The notes under the pieces were generated by a model, which saw only the letters and a program-made list of their open reading frames with translations, did no database searches and was not told the DNA's origin. Positions 26,216 to 38,200 of a stretch of DNA of 64,000 nt are shown here, piece by piece. The DNA comes from Phenylobacterium sp. (lineage in GTDB: Bacteria; Pseudomonadota; Alphaproteobacteria; Caulobacterales; Caulobacteraceae). The stretch spans positions 94,868-158,867 of the forward strand of contig NZ_JAUXVZ010000029.1 of assembly GCF_030680185.1 (NCBI RefSeq), read 5' to 3'. Both the position numbers and the translations under genes were made by a program. Each line of letters begins with the position of its first letter. Position 1 is the stretch's first letter.

Positions 26216-27220
26216 TTACTCCGCCGCCATCAGCACCCGGCCGGCGGTGAACGAGGTCTTCTCGGCGAGCGACGCCTTGGCCGCCTCGTATTCTTCGGCC
26301 AGCTTGGCCACCAGTTCGCCGGCGCCGAGGATTTCCTCGACTGCGCCGATGCCCTGGCCGCAGCCCCAGATGTCCTTCCAGGCCTTGGCCTTGGTGTTGC
26401 CGCCCGAGCCGAAGTTCATCTTCGACGGATCGGCTTCCGGCAGGTTATCGGGGTCGAGGCCTGCGGCCAGGATCGAGGGCCGCAGATAGTTGCCGTGCAC
26501 GCCGGTGAACAGGTTCGAATAGACGATGTCCTCGCCCGAACTCTCGACGATCATGTCCTTATAGCCCTGGGCCGCATTGGCCTCCTTCGTCGCGATGAAG
26601 GCCGAGCCGATATAGGCCAGGTCCGCGCCCATGGCCTGGGCGCCCAGGATGGCCGCCCCATTGGCGATGGCGCCGGAGAGCGCGATCGGCCCGTCGAACC
26701 AGGTCCGCAGCTCCTGGATCAGGGCGAAGGGCGACAGCGCCCCGGCGTGGCCACCAGCGCCGGCCGCCACGGGGATCAGGCCGTCGGCGCCCTTCTCCAC
26801 CGCCTTGCGGGCGAAACGGTCGTTGATGATGTCGTGCATGACGATGCCGCCATAGGCGTGCACCGCCTGGTTCACATCCTCCCGCGCGCCCAGCGAGGTG
26901 ATGATGATCGGGACCTTGTACTTGGCCGCCATCTCCACATCGTGCTCCAGCCGGTCGTTGGTCTTGTGCACGATCTGGTTCACCGCGAACGGCGCAGAGG
27001 GAAGGTCCGGGTTCTTGGCGTCCCAGGCCGCCAGTTCCTCGGTGATCTGGGCCAGCCATTCGTCCAGCTGGCTCGCCGGCCGGGCGTTCAGGGCCGGGAA
27101 CGAGCCAACAATGCCGGCCTTGCACTGGGCGACCACCAGGTCCGGGTTCGAGATGATGAACAGGGGCGAGGCGATGGCCGGCAGGCGCAGGCGGTCACGG
27201 AGAATGGGCGGCAGGGCCAT
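26216..27220 (-). CDS. Nitronate monooxygenase (2-nitropropane dioxygenase-like)
   Basis: LRLPAIASPLFIISNPDLVVAQCKAGIVGSFPALNARP; AAGAGGHAG. Confidence 0.9.
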   Translation of the reverse strand: MALPPILRDRLRLPAIASPLFIISNPDLVVAQCKAGIVGSFPALNARPASQLDEWLAQITEELAAWDAKNPDLPSAPFAVNQIVHKTNDRLEHDVEMAAKYKVPIIITSLGAREDVNQAVHAYGGIVMHDIINDRFARKAVEKGADGLIPVAAGAGGHAGALSPFALIQELRTWFDGPIALSGAIANGAAILGAQAMGADLAYIGSAFIATKEANAAQGYKDMIVESSGEDIVYSNLFTGVHGNYLRPSILAAGLDPDNLPEADPSKMNFGSGGNTKAKAWKDIWGCGQGIGAVEEILGAGELVAKLAEEYEAAKASLAEKTSFTAGRVLMAAE

Positions 27221-27395
27221 GGGACGTTTCCTTGATCGGCAGATGTTCTGATTTACGATGTAAGCGAAAACCCGCCTCGCGCGCAAGACGCCTCGCCGAT
27301 GCCCCCACGGCAGGCGGCCCCCGGCGAAAATCTGCCCCTGGGCGCCGTGGCGGCGCCCTTGACGCTCACCGCGCCCCCGGCTCATCACAGAGGGG

Positions 27396-28837
27396 ATGGT
27401 CCAGATCGCTTCCCCCGCCGTGGAATTTCCGCAGGCCAGCGCCGAAGACTGGCGCGCCCTCGTCCTCAAGACCCTGGGCGACAAGCCGCCCGAAAGCCTG
27501 ACCACCACCACGGCCGAGGGCCTGACCATCACGCCCCTTTATGGGCCGATGGACGCCCAGCCCGTCCCCACCCGGCCCTTCGATCCCGAGCGCGCCTGGG
27601 ACCTGCAGGGCGTCACCCGCCATCCCGCCCCCGCGCGGGCCAATGCTGACATCCTCGCCGATCTCGAAGGCGGCGCGGCCTCGGCGCTGGTGGCCCTCGA
27701 CCCGCAGGGAAAGACCGGCTGCGCCGTCGGATCGGCCGAAGACCTCGCCCTCGTCCTCGACGGCGTCATCCTCGAACTGGCGCCGGTGGCTCTGGACGCG
27801 GGCTTCCTCGGGATCGTCGCCGCCGACTGGCTGAGCAGCGTCGCCAAGGCCGCGCCGGCCGCTCAGCTCCTGTTCCATCTCGATCCGCTCAGCGCCTTCG
27901 CCGCCGCGGGCCAGAGCCCCGGCCCCATCGAGGCCCACCTCTTCGCCGCCGCAGGCGCGGCCGCCCGCCACGCCCAGACCTATCCCCAGGCCCAGCTCTT
28001 CCTCGCCTCCGGCGCCGTCATCCACGAGGCCGGCGGCGGCGAGGCCTGCGAGATCGCCTTTGCGGCCGCCAGCGCGCTGGCCTACGCCAAGGCCATGGTC
28101 CGGTCCGGCATGAGCATGGAGCAGGCCTTCGGCGCCATCACACTCGGGCTCACCGCCGAGGCCGACTACTTCCTGACCATCGCCAAGCTGCGCGCCGCCC
28201 GGCTGGTCTGGGCGCGGCTTGTGGGCGCCTGTGGCCTGGATATTCCCGCACGGATCGAGGCCAGATCCTCCCGCCGCATGCTCACCCGCCGCGATCCCTG
28301 GACCAATATGCTCAGACTGACCTCGGCGGGCTTCGGCGCGGCCGTCGGCGGAGCCGACGCCGTGGTCCTGGGCGCCTTCACCGACGCCATCGGCCTGCCC
28401 TCGGCCCTGGCCCGCCGGCAGAGCCGCAACACCCAGCTGGTGCTGATGGAAGAGGCCCATATCGGCCGCGTCGCCGATCCCGCCGCCGGCTCGGGCTATG
28501 TGGAATCCCTCACCGACCAGATCGCCCGCGCCGCCTGGTCGGCCTTCCAAGTCACTCAAGGCCTGGGGGGCGTCATCTCGGCGCTCACCGCTGGCCACAT
28601 CGCCGCCGAGGTGGAGACCACCTGTGCGGCCCGCGCCGATCTCGGCCAGCCAGCCATCGTCGGCGTCACCGCCTTCCCGCCGGCCAAGGACGAACCCGTC
28701 GAGATCGACACCCCGGCGCCCCGCAGCGTCCAGGCGCCCTCGCCCCGCCTGCCCGGCCCAGACGGCCGCTGCCCGCCGCTGGCCCCGCTACGCCTCTCCG
28801 AACCCTTCGAAACCCCCAGCGTCATGGGGACCGCCCA

Positions 28838-28841
<4 letters not shown>
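27396..28841 (+). CDS. mutA: Methylmalonyl-CoA mutase small subunit
   Basis: MutA-like 481 aa; overlaps the start of the large subunit (ATGA). Confidence 0.88.
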
Positions 28842-31000
<2,159 letters not shown>

Positions 31001-31052
31001 TCTCTGGAGAGCCCAGCCTTGGGCTAAGAGCGATCATCCGCCCAAAAATGGG

Positions 31053-32324
31053 CTAGACCTTCCAGCGTCGCAGCAGCGCGATCCCAGCGGCCAGGGCGCA
31101 GCCGGCGGCGATGCCGGCGATCAGGTCGTGGGCCAGGGTCAGGGCGAGCGTCACCGCCATCACCGCTGCGCCTCCGCGGTTCTCCCGCATCAGGTGGGCG
31201 ATCTCGGCCTTCTCCACCATGTTCCAGGCCACCACCGCCAGCAGGCCCGCCAGGGCGGCCAGCGGCACATAGGCCGCCAGCGGGGCTGCAATCTGCATGA
31301 AGGCCAGCAGATAGAGGCTGTGCAGCATGCCGGCCACTGGCGTCCGGGCGCCGGCCCGGACATTGGTCGCCGTCCTGGCGATCGTGCCGGTCACCGGCAT
31401 GCCGCCGAACAGGGCCGCGCCGGAATTGGCGATCCCCTGGGCGATCAGCTCCATGTTCGAGCGATGCCGACGCCCCGTCATGCCGTCGGCCACCACCGCC
31501 GACAGCAGGCTCTCGATCGCGCCCAGCAGGGTGAAGGCCGCCGCCGCCGGCAGGACGGCCAGCACCTTGGTCCAGGACAGGTCCGGCAGGTGGGGCATGG
31601 GCAGCCGGTTGGGGATGCCGCCAAACTTCGAGCCGATGGTCTCCACCGGCAGGCTGAGCGCCACGGCGGCGGCCGAAGCCAGGCTGACGGCGATCAGCAG
31701 GGCTGGCCAGGCTGGCCGCCAGCGGCGGATCGCCACGATCAGGCCGATCACCCCGAACGCCAGGGCCGCCGCCGGCGCGCTGACGCTGGGCAGGGCGTGG
31801 GCCAGGGCAGCCACCTTGGGTCCGAACTCGGCGGGTTCGCCGCCCGCCAGGGTCAGGCCCAGCAGGTCGCGCACCTGGCTGACCAGGATGATCACCGCGA
31901 TGCCGGCGGTGAAGCCTACCGTCACCGCCGGCGGGATCAGTCGGATCAGATTACCCAGGCGCAACAGGCCGCCGGCCGCCAGCATCAGCCCCGACAGGAA
32001 GGTCGCCAGGATCAGCCCCTCGATCCCGTGCAGATGCACCGTGCCGGCCACCAGAACGATGAAGGCCCCGGCCGGTCCGCCGATCTGGAAGCGGCTGCCC
32101 CCCAGCATCGAGACCAGGAAGCCGCCGACGATGGCCGTATAGAGCCCGCGCTCAGGTCCCACGCCCGCGGCGATGGCGATGGCCATGGACAGCGGCAGGG
32201 CGACAATCGCCACGGTCAGGCCAGCCACCGCGTCGGCCCTCAGGTCGCCCAGGCCATAGCCCGCCCGCAGCAGGGTCGCGAGCTTGGGCAGGTAGAGGTT
32301 CGAGGCCTTGGCGGCGTCGGTCAT
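31053..32324 (-). CDS. SulP family inorganic anion transporter
   Basis: DAVAGLTVAIVALPLSMAIAIAAGVGPERGLYTAIVGGFLVSMLGGSRFQIGGPAGAFIVLV. Confidence 0.93.
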   Translation of the reverse strand: MTDAAKASNLYLPKLATLLRAGYGLGDLRADAVAGLTVAIVALPLSMAIAIAAGVGPERGLYTAIVGGFLVSMLGGSRFQIGGPAGAFIVLVAGTVHLHGIEGLILATFLSGLMLAAGGLLRLGNLIRLIPPAVTVGFTAGIAVIILVSQVRDLLGLTLAGGEPAEFGPKVAALAHALPSVSAPAAALAFGVIGLIVAIRRWRPAWPALLIAVSLASAAAVALSLPVETIGSKFGGIPNRLPMPHLPDLSWTKVLAVLPAAAAFTLLGAIESLLSAVVADGMTGRRHRSNMELIAQGIANSGAALFGGMPVTGTIARTATNVRAGARTPVAGMLHSLYLLAFMQIAAPLAAYVPLAALAGLLAVVAWNMVEKAEIAHLMRENRGGAAVMAVTLALTLAHDLIAGIAAGCALAAGIALLRRWKV

Positions 32325-32429
32325 AGGGGCTTGGGCGTTGCGGGCTTCGGATGTTGGAGTGCCGCGATCATCATGGGGCGGAACGGCAGTGTCGCTGATC
32401 TGGCGCAAGTCGGCCAATCAGACCTGATG

Positions 32430-32852
32430 TCAGACCTTTACGGCCCGCCGGCTGGCGCGGGCCTTGCGCTTCCGGTCCCAGCTCGCCGGCAGGGCCGAGG
32501 GGCCGTGGCGAGCCTCGATGTCCTTCTGCAGCGCCTTGGCCGCCATCAGGTGGCCGGGAAACAGGGTGTCCACCGTCCAGCCAATGAAGGGCACGGTCGA
32601 GGACGCGGAGTCAAAGGCCAGATAGGCGGTCATCCGGCCCAGGGTCATGATCGAGGCGCCGGCGCGAAATCCGGCGGCCACCAGCAACGCCCCGGCGCCC
32701 ACGCTGTAGACCGTGCCGGCCACGGGCGCCCAGGCGAGGATGCCGTCGAGCCCCAGGCCAAACGGCCCGACTCCCACCAGCCGGTCGGAGAGCCGCTTGA
32801 TCCGTTCCGCCGCCCGCCAGGCTTGGTGGGCCTTTTCCTGGGTCGTCGCCAT
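32430..32852 (-). CDS. DUF4112 domain-containing protein
   Basis: RIKRLSDRLVGVGPFGLGLDGILAWAPVAGTVYSVGAGALLV...VDTLFPGH. Confidence 0.85.
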   Translation of the reverse strand: MATTQEKAHQAWRAAERIKRLSDRLVGVGPFGLGLDGILAWAPVAGTVYSVGAGALLVAAGFRAGASIMTLGRMTAYLAFDSASSTVPFIGWTVDTLFPGHLMAAKALQKDIEARHGPSALPASWDRKRKARASRRAVKV

Positions 32853-33009
32853 GGGCTCCCTAACGTTGAAGGCCGGCCGAAAGCTCCACCCTGGCGGATG
32901 AAGGCTGGAATGCGCCTCTAGCCAAGAAAGACCACGCGTCGCCGTTCCTGGCCATCCTTGATGCGTGTCGCGCGGAGCGGATCCTTTACAGGGCCAGACG
33001 GGTCAACTA

Positions 33010-33030
33010 TGTATCACAGATGTCGATACA
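33010..33030. promoter_or_regulatory. Inverted repeat TGTATC-N9-GATACA upstream of mazE-like gene
   Basis: 6-bp arms, ends 11 nt before the ATG at 33042. Confidence 0.5.
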
Positions 33031-33041
33031 GGAAGCTCGCC

Positions 33042-33284
33042 ATGCGTGTTCAGGTCAAGAAGTGGGGCAATAGCGCCTCGGTTCGCATCCCAGCCTCCGT
33101 CATGGCGGCCGCGTCCCTGCGCATCGATCAGGCCGTCGATGTGCGGGAGGAGGATGGCCGGGTCATCATAGAGCCGGTGGCCGCGCCCAGCTACGATCTG
33201 GACGATCTCTTGGCGAAGATGACGCCTGACACCTTTCCCGAGGAAATCGACTTCGGCCAGCCTGTGGGGGACGAGGCGTGGTGA
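33042..33284 (+). CDS. MazE/AbrB-type antitoxin
   Basis: MRVQVKKWGNSASVRIPASVMAAASLRIDQAVDVREEDGRVIIEP. Confidence 0.9.
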   Translation: MRVQVKKWGNSASVRIPASVMAAASLRIDQAVDVREEDGRVIIEPVAAPSYDLDDLLAKMTPDTFPEEIDFGQPVGDEAW

Positions 33285-33613
33285 GCCGCTATGTTCCCGA
33301 TCGCGGGGACATCGTCTGGCTCCAATTCGACCCGCAGGCTGGGCATGAGCAGGCCGGTCATCGCCCGGCGCTCGTGCTGTCGCCCGCCCGCTACAACCAG
33401 ACCAGGGGCATGATGATCTGCTGCCCCCTGACGTCGCGTATCAAGGGCTATCCCTTCGAGGTGCTGGTAAGCGAGGAGCCGCCGAGCGCGGTGCTGGCCG
33501 ACCAGATCAAGAGCCTCGACTGGCGAGCGCGAAAGGCCACCCACAAGGGAAAGGCGTCCCCGGCTGTTCTGGCCGACGTCCAGGCCAAGATCGGCGCCTT
33601 GATCGGGCGATGA
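33278..33613 (+). CDS. MazF/PemK-type endoribonuclease toxin
   Basis: YVPDRGDIVWLQFDPQAGHEQAGHRPALVLSPARYN...CCPLTSRIKGYPFEV; overlaps mazE. Confidence 0.93.
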   Translation: MVSRYVPDRGDIVWLQFDPQAGHEQAGHRPALVLSPARYNQTRGMMICCPLTSRIKGYPFEVLVSEEPPSAVLADQIKSLDWRARKATHKGKASPAVLADVQAKIGALIGR

Positions 33614-33650
33614 CGCAGCAGGGACGAAGGCTTGTCCCTCGCCCGCCCCC

Positions 33651-36374
33651 TCACATCATGTCGCCCGCCGCAGCGTCGAGCAGGAGGAAGACCCGGCCGG
33701 CGTCCGAGGCCAGCAGGGTGGCGACCATGAAGCCCTCATGGTCCCGGGCCACCGCCTCCTCCAGCATGCCGCGATAGCGCCGCACATAGTCGCTGGCCTC
33801 GCCCTTCAGGGCGTCGTCGGTGAACAGGCGCCGCGTCAGGCGGCGCGTGGCCGCCGGCGCCAGGCGTCGGACCACCTGGCGGGCGCCCTCGGCGTCGCCG
33901 GTCTGAACCGCAGCCCCGATCTCCTCGATCCGCGTCCGGGGCAACAGCGCCGACGGATCGATGCCCATATCGACGATGTCGGCCAGAAGCTGAGCCTCGC
34001 GGCGCTCGTCGGACGGCCGGGGCGGCGGCTCGTCGATCGCGGCCAGCAGATCCTTCCAGGTCAGGCCATCGCCCTCGTCGCTCTCGGCCTGGGGCGCAGG
34101 CGGTCCGCCGGCCGACTCGAACAGGTTGGAGAATTCCTCGTCCGTCGCCGTCGGCGTCAGGCGAAGGCGGGGGCGCAGGCCGGCCTCCTCGGCGGTCTGA
34201 CGGCGGGGCTCGCGGCCCTGCCGCGGGGCCGGCTCGTTCAGCTCCAGCGGCTCCTCGGCGCGCGGCGGCGCATGCGCGGATGTGGACGCGGACGGGCGCG
34301 GACGCTCTTCCCGCACGAACGGCCGACGCTCCCGGATCGGCGGCAGGCCAGAGCCCAGACCCGCGCCTGGGGCGAGGCCCGCGCTGGCGGAGCTGGCCAC
34401 CGAGCCCATGAGACGCACAGCCTCGCTCAGCATTTCGTAGTTGCGGCTGACCCGGTCCTGGAAGGCCGCGTCGATGGCCTGGGTCTCCTCGGCCGTCCGC
34501 CGGGCCTGGGCCATCAGATCATCGATGCTCTCGCCCACCGCCTGGCGGACATCTTCCGCCTGGCGTCTGGCGCTGGCCGGAATGTCGGCGGCCCGGGCGT
34601 CGAGGTCGGCCATCAGGGCCTGGAGTTCGTTCAGGGTCTGGCGGGCGGCCGCAGCGCCGGCCTCCAGCTTGCGCGCGGTCTGGGCGCCGGCCTCTTCCAC
34701 CAGGCTGGCCGACTGCTCGATCAGCGCGCGGGCCTCTTCCAGGCGGCCTTCGAAGACCTGATCGGCCTTCTGACCGGCGGCGAAGGCGGCCTCGGACAGA
34801 TGGTCCACCTGCTGGCGGGCGGCCTCGGCGTGGCGGGCGGCGGCCAGGCGGGTTTCCTCGGCCGCATCCGACAGGGCGGCAATGGCCTGGCGGGTCTGGG
34901 CCTCCAGTTGCGACCGCTCGGCCGAAGCCGTGTCCGACAGGCTTTTCCACGATTGGCGGATGCTCTCGCCGAAGGCGTCGCGCTCGCCCTGGGCGGCGTC
35001 GGCCAGATCGCCGAACTGGTCGGCGGCCTGGGCCACCAGTTCACGCAGCATCTGGGCGCCCTTGATGGCCCGGTCGCCCATCTCCACGGCCGAGATCCGC
35101 GCTTCGGACAGATATTCGGCGAGCTTGGCGGTGTGGGTTTCGGCCTCGGCGGCGAAGGATTCCTGGTCGGCCCGCAAGCCATGGGCCACGGCCACGAGGG
35201 CGGCACGCTGCTCCGACAGGCCCACCTCGGCGGCGCCCACCTGATCGGCGACGCCGGCGCCGGCGCTTTCCAGGCGGGCGATGTGGCGGGTCAGGTCTTC
35301 GCCGACGATGCGGGCGACATCACTGGTTTCGCCGGCCGCGGCGGCCAGGTCGGCGGCTCGGGCGGCCAGGGAGGCCTCGGCCTCACGTAGCTGGGTCTCG
35401 GCCAGGTCGGAGGCTTCGGCGACCATGCGCGCCTGGCTGGTGATGGCGTCCATCACGGCGGTGGACTGGGCGTCCAGCCGGCCGGCCAGGGTGGTCATCT
35501 CCGTCCTCTCGTGGGACAGGGCGCGGGTCAGGTTCTCCGCCGTGCGGGCCGAGGCCTGGGCCGCATTGACCAGCTGTTCGGTTTCCGCCGCCAGGGCCGC
35601 GCGCAGAGCCGCCAGGGTTTCGCGGGCGTCATGGGCCGCCTCGCCGGCTCGGACGATCTCCTCGCGGACATTCTGCACGACCTCGCCGGCGCGACCGGCG
35701 GCGACCATAGCCGGCGAGACCAGCTCGTCGGCCAGGCGCTGCGTGCGGCGGGCCTCCAGGGCCAGCTTCTGCCCCTGCCGCAGAGCGTAGGCGACGACCC
35801 AGACCAGCACCGCCGGCGCCAGGGCCAGCAGCCCGAAGACCCCAAGCGCGAAGACGTCGTTCTGGAAGGGCACCACGTCCCCGCGATAGCCCCAGGCATA
35901 GGCGATCGGCGCCAGGGCCCAGAGGGCGGATATGGCGGCCGCGCCGGCATAGATCGGCCAGGCCGGCGGCATCCCGCCTGGGCCGGCTTCGCCGCCGGCG
36001 GACGCCATCAGGGCGCCGCTCCCGGCGCGGGTGGGGCTGCGGTCGCTGGTCCTGGCCAGATCGCCGCTCGACGCCGGCTCGGTCAGACGGAAGGGTTCTT
36101 CGGTGGAGATGTCCTGCGCCTCGGGCTCAATCGTATCGCGCGCGGCCTCGGCCGCCGGGCCGCGCGGCGCGCTGTAGGCGGGGGCTGGTTCATAGGCCGA
36201 CGGCGTCACGGGTCGATGGACGATCTCGATCTCCACGGCGTCCGGGGCGTCCGTCAGGTCCAGATCGTGGTCGGGATCGGCGTCGGGCGCATCGGACTCC
36301 AGGCGCTGAGCCGGGTCCGGCTCTGTCAGGCTTTGGAAATCCAGCGGTTGATGACGCCGGTTCTTGATCTTCAT
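33651..36374 (-). CDS. tipN: TipN-like polarity factor: transmembrane segments plus long coiled coil
   Basis: ~907 aa from the MKIKNRRHQP start; two TM helices (WPIYAGAAAISALWALAPIAYAWGY; VFALGVFGLLALAPAVLVWVVAYAL) then Ala/Gln/Glu-rich coiled coil. Confidence 0.65.
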   Translation of the reverse strand: MKIKNRRHQPLDFQSLTEPDPAQRLESDAPDADPDHDLDLTDAPDAVEIEIVHRPVTPSAYEPAPAYSAPRGPAAEAARDTIEPEAQDISTEEPFRLTEPASSGDLARTSDRSPTRAGSGALMASAGGEAGPGGMPPAWPIYAGAAAISALWALAPIAYAWGYRGDVVPFQNDVFALGVFGLLALAPAVLVWVVAYALRQGQKLALEARRTQRLADELVSPAMVAAGRAGEVVQNVREEIVRAGEAAHDARETLAALRAALAAETEQLVNAAQASARTAENLTRALSHERTEMTTLAGRLDAQSTAVMDAITSQARMVAEASDLAETQLREAEASLAARAADLAAAAGETSDVARIVGEDLTRHIARLESAGAGVADQVGAAEVGLSEQRAALVAVAHGLRADQESFAAEAETHTAKLAEYLSEARISAVEMGDRAIKGAQMLRELVAQAADQFGDLADAAQGERDAFGESIRQSWKSLSDTASAERSQLEAQTRQAIAALSDAAEETRLAAARHAEAARQQVDHLSEAAFAAGQKADQVFEGRLEEARALIEQSASLVEEAGAQTARKLEAGAAAARQTLNELQALMADLDARAADIPASARRQAEDVRQAVGESIDDLMAQARRTAEETQAIDAAFQDRVSRNYEMLSEAVRLMGSVASSASAGLAPGAGLGSGLPPIRERRPFVREERPRPSASTSAHAPPRAEEPLELNEPAPRQGREPRRQTAEEAGLRPRLRLTPTATDEEFSNLFESAGGPPAPQAESDEGDGLTWKDLLAAIDEPPPRPSDERREAQLLADIVDMGIDPSALLPRTRIEEIGAAVQTGDAEGARQVVRRLAPAATRRLTRRLFTDDALKGEASDYVRRYRGMLEEAVARDHEGFMVATLLASDAGRVFLLLDAAAGDMM

Positions 36375-36534
36375 CTGCGGCCCGTTACTGGCGGCCAACA
36401 CGCCCCGCGCGCGTCGGGCGCTCGTCAGCTGGCCCGCGCCCCAAGTTGCAAGGATTATCGTCGAACGGTGCGCGCGCAAAGCGCCATGCGGCGAATTTGC
36501 GCCGTCACCGGCATATTTCGAGCCTGAGGCGGCC

Positions 36535-36798
36535 TTATGCCGCGCTGACGCCAGCCGTCCGGCGCAGACAGGACCCCTCGGAGACCTTTGCGGCGACGGC
36601 GCCTGCCTTCAGCGGCGCGCCCAGGGGCGTGGCGTTTGGATTGTCCACAGACCGGGCCGGCGTCGAGCGGGCCACCTTGCGCGCCGCAGCGACCGGGCGC
36701 TCAGGCTGATGCGGTTCGATGGTCACGCCGAAGTGCGAATAGGCCACCGCCGAGGAATGCACGACCACGGCGGCGACAAGTTCGGTCAAGGTTTGCAT
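36535..36798 (-). CDS. Hypothetical protein (87 aa)
   Basis: ORF MQTLTELVAAVVVHSSAVAYSHFGVTIEPHQPERP... in an otherwise empty interval. Confidence 0.5.
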   Translation of the reverse strand: MQTLTELVAAVVVHSSAVAYSHFGVTIEPHQPERPVAAARKVARSTPARSVDNPNATPLGAPLKAGAVAAKVSEGSCLRRTAGVSAA

Positions 36799-36866
36799 CG
36801 GATCTCTCCCGTCTCCGATACGAGTCTGCGAACGGGGTTATCGGCGAAGCGCCACCGCTCGGCAAC

Positions 36867-36902
36867 CGGGCGTCACATGAAGTTTCGTTCATGTGACGCC
36901 CG
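36867..36902. repeat. Perfect 15-bp inverted repeat (hairpin, candidate terminator)
   Basis: CGGGCGTCACATGAA-gtttcg-TTCATGTGACGCCCG, 15 nt past the end of the next minus-strand gene. Confidence 0.75.
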
Positions 36903-36916
36903 CTCAGGTCGCCGGC

Positions 36917-37567
36917 TCAGTAGCGGCGGCAGACCAGGTCGCGCATGACGCTGGTGGGGCCGGTATAGCGCCCCTCCCCGTCAATGGCCTGCTGGGCCCG
37001 CTGACTGGAGTCGTAATAGGCCGACGCTCCCAGGCCCTGGGAGCGGCAGAAGGCGTTGGCCGAGGCCGAGCTGGCCGCGATGTCGTAGCCTTCCATCGTC
37101 GGATACGGGAAGAACACGCTGCGGGTGCCTTCATACGGCCGGTACTGACCAGGCCCGCTCCAGGATCCCCCTGGCCCCCAGGAATTGCCGCCGCCGGGGG
37201 GCCGGTAGCCGCCACCGCCGCCACCACCGCCGCCGGCATAGCCCTGCAGCGAGGTGATCCGCTCGGCCATGCCCAGGCGGTTCAGATCCGGGACGTCGCC
37301 GTTGACGTCCTGGCACCGGCCCCGGAAATCGGAATCCTCGCAGATGCGCCAGCGGCCCTGGAACCGGGCGCTGAGCGCCTTGTCGTTCCAGTCCCGCGGC
37401 AGATTGGTCGCCAGGCCATAGATGGTGGTCTGCCGGCCCTGGAAATTGGGTTGATCATAAAGGATCGCCGAAGGCTGACGGCCCCCGCCGCCGCCATAGG
37501 GTTGGGCCATGGCCGCCCCCGCGCCCAGAGTGGCGATGGCCGCCACCGTTGCCAGTATGGTCTTCAT
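36917..37567 (-). CDS. Secreted beta/gamma-crystallin-like domain protein
   Basis: Signal peptide; AILYDQPNFQGRQTTIYGLATNLPRDWNDKALSARFQGRWRICEDSDFRGRCQDVNGD. Confidence 0.7.
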   Translation of the reverse strand: MKTILATVAAIATLGAGAAMAQPYGGGGGRQPSAILYDQPNFQGRQTTIYGLATNLPRDWNDKALSARFQGRWRICEDSDFRGRCQDVNGDVPDLNRLGMAERITSLQGYAGGGGGGGGGYRPPGGGNSWGPGGSWSGPGQYRPYEGTRSVFFPYPTMEGYDIAASSASANAFCRSQGLGASAYYDSSQRAQQAIDGEGRYTGPTSVMRDLVCRRY

Positions 37568-37633
37568 CCTGCGTCTTCCCCTGTCGTCCCTCACCCCTGA
37601 ACCTAGACCGGGCTTGGCCAGCGCGAAAGCGGC

Positions 37634-38200
37634 TTAGCGGGCGTCGGAAAACAGGTCGGGCGCCGGCGCCCGGAAGGTCGCGCCCTCGTGGGTCAGCAGC
37701 CACTGTTTGCGGTCCAGACCGCCGCCATATCCGGTCAGGGCGCCGCTGGCGCCGATCACCCGGTGACAGGGCGCCACAAGGCCGACGGGATTGGATCCGT
37801 TGGCCAGACCGACGGCCCGCACCGCCTTGGGCGCCCCCACATGGGCGGCGAGCTGGCCATAGGTCCAGGTCTGGCCGGCGGGGATCTCGCACAGCGCCCG
37901 CCAGACCGCCTGTTGGAAGGCCGTGCCGCCCGTGGCCCAGGGCACGGTGGACAGGGCGCTGATCTCACCGTCGAAATAGGCCGCGAAAGGCTGCGCCAAC
38001 GAGGCTGGCGGCGGCGCCTCGGCCACGCCAACGGCGGCGGCCGCCCCATAGTGCCGGGTGAGCAGGCGGACCATGCGGGCCTCGTGACTTTCCCAGTCGA
38101 AGGCCCGCAGCACGCCCTCGCCGTCGAAGACGATGCGGGCAGGCCCCAGGGGGGTGGGAATATCGGCCTGGAAGAGGCGTTCAGGCGGCGTTCTGGTCAT
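37634..38200 (-). CDS. ogt: Methylated-DNA--[protein]-cysteine S-methyltransferase
   Basis: Active-site PCHRVIG; FQQAVWRALCEIPAGQTWTYGQLAAHVG. Confidence 0.93.
   Translation of the reverse strand: MTRTPPERLFQADIPTPLGPARIVFDGEGVLRAFDWESHEARMVRLLTRHYGAAAAVGVAEAPPPASLAQPFAAYFDGEISALSTVPWATGGTAFQQAVWRALCEIPAGQTWTYGQLAAHVGAPKAVRAVGLANGSNPVGLVAPCHRVIGASGALTGYGGGLDRKQWLLTHEGATFRAPAPDLFSDAR

Noticed and set aside
33738-35390. 550-aa plus-strand ORF
   Set aside because: Antisense to the tipN-like coiled-coil gene; open because of its repetitive Ala/Glu codons.
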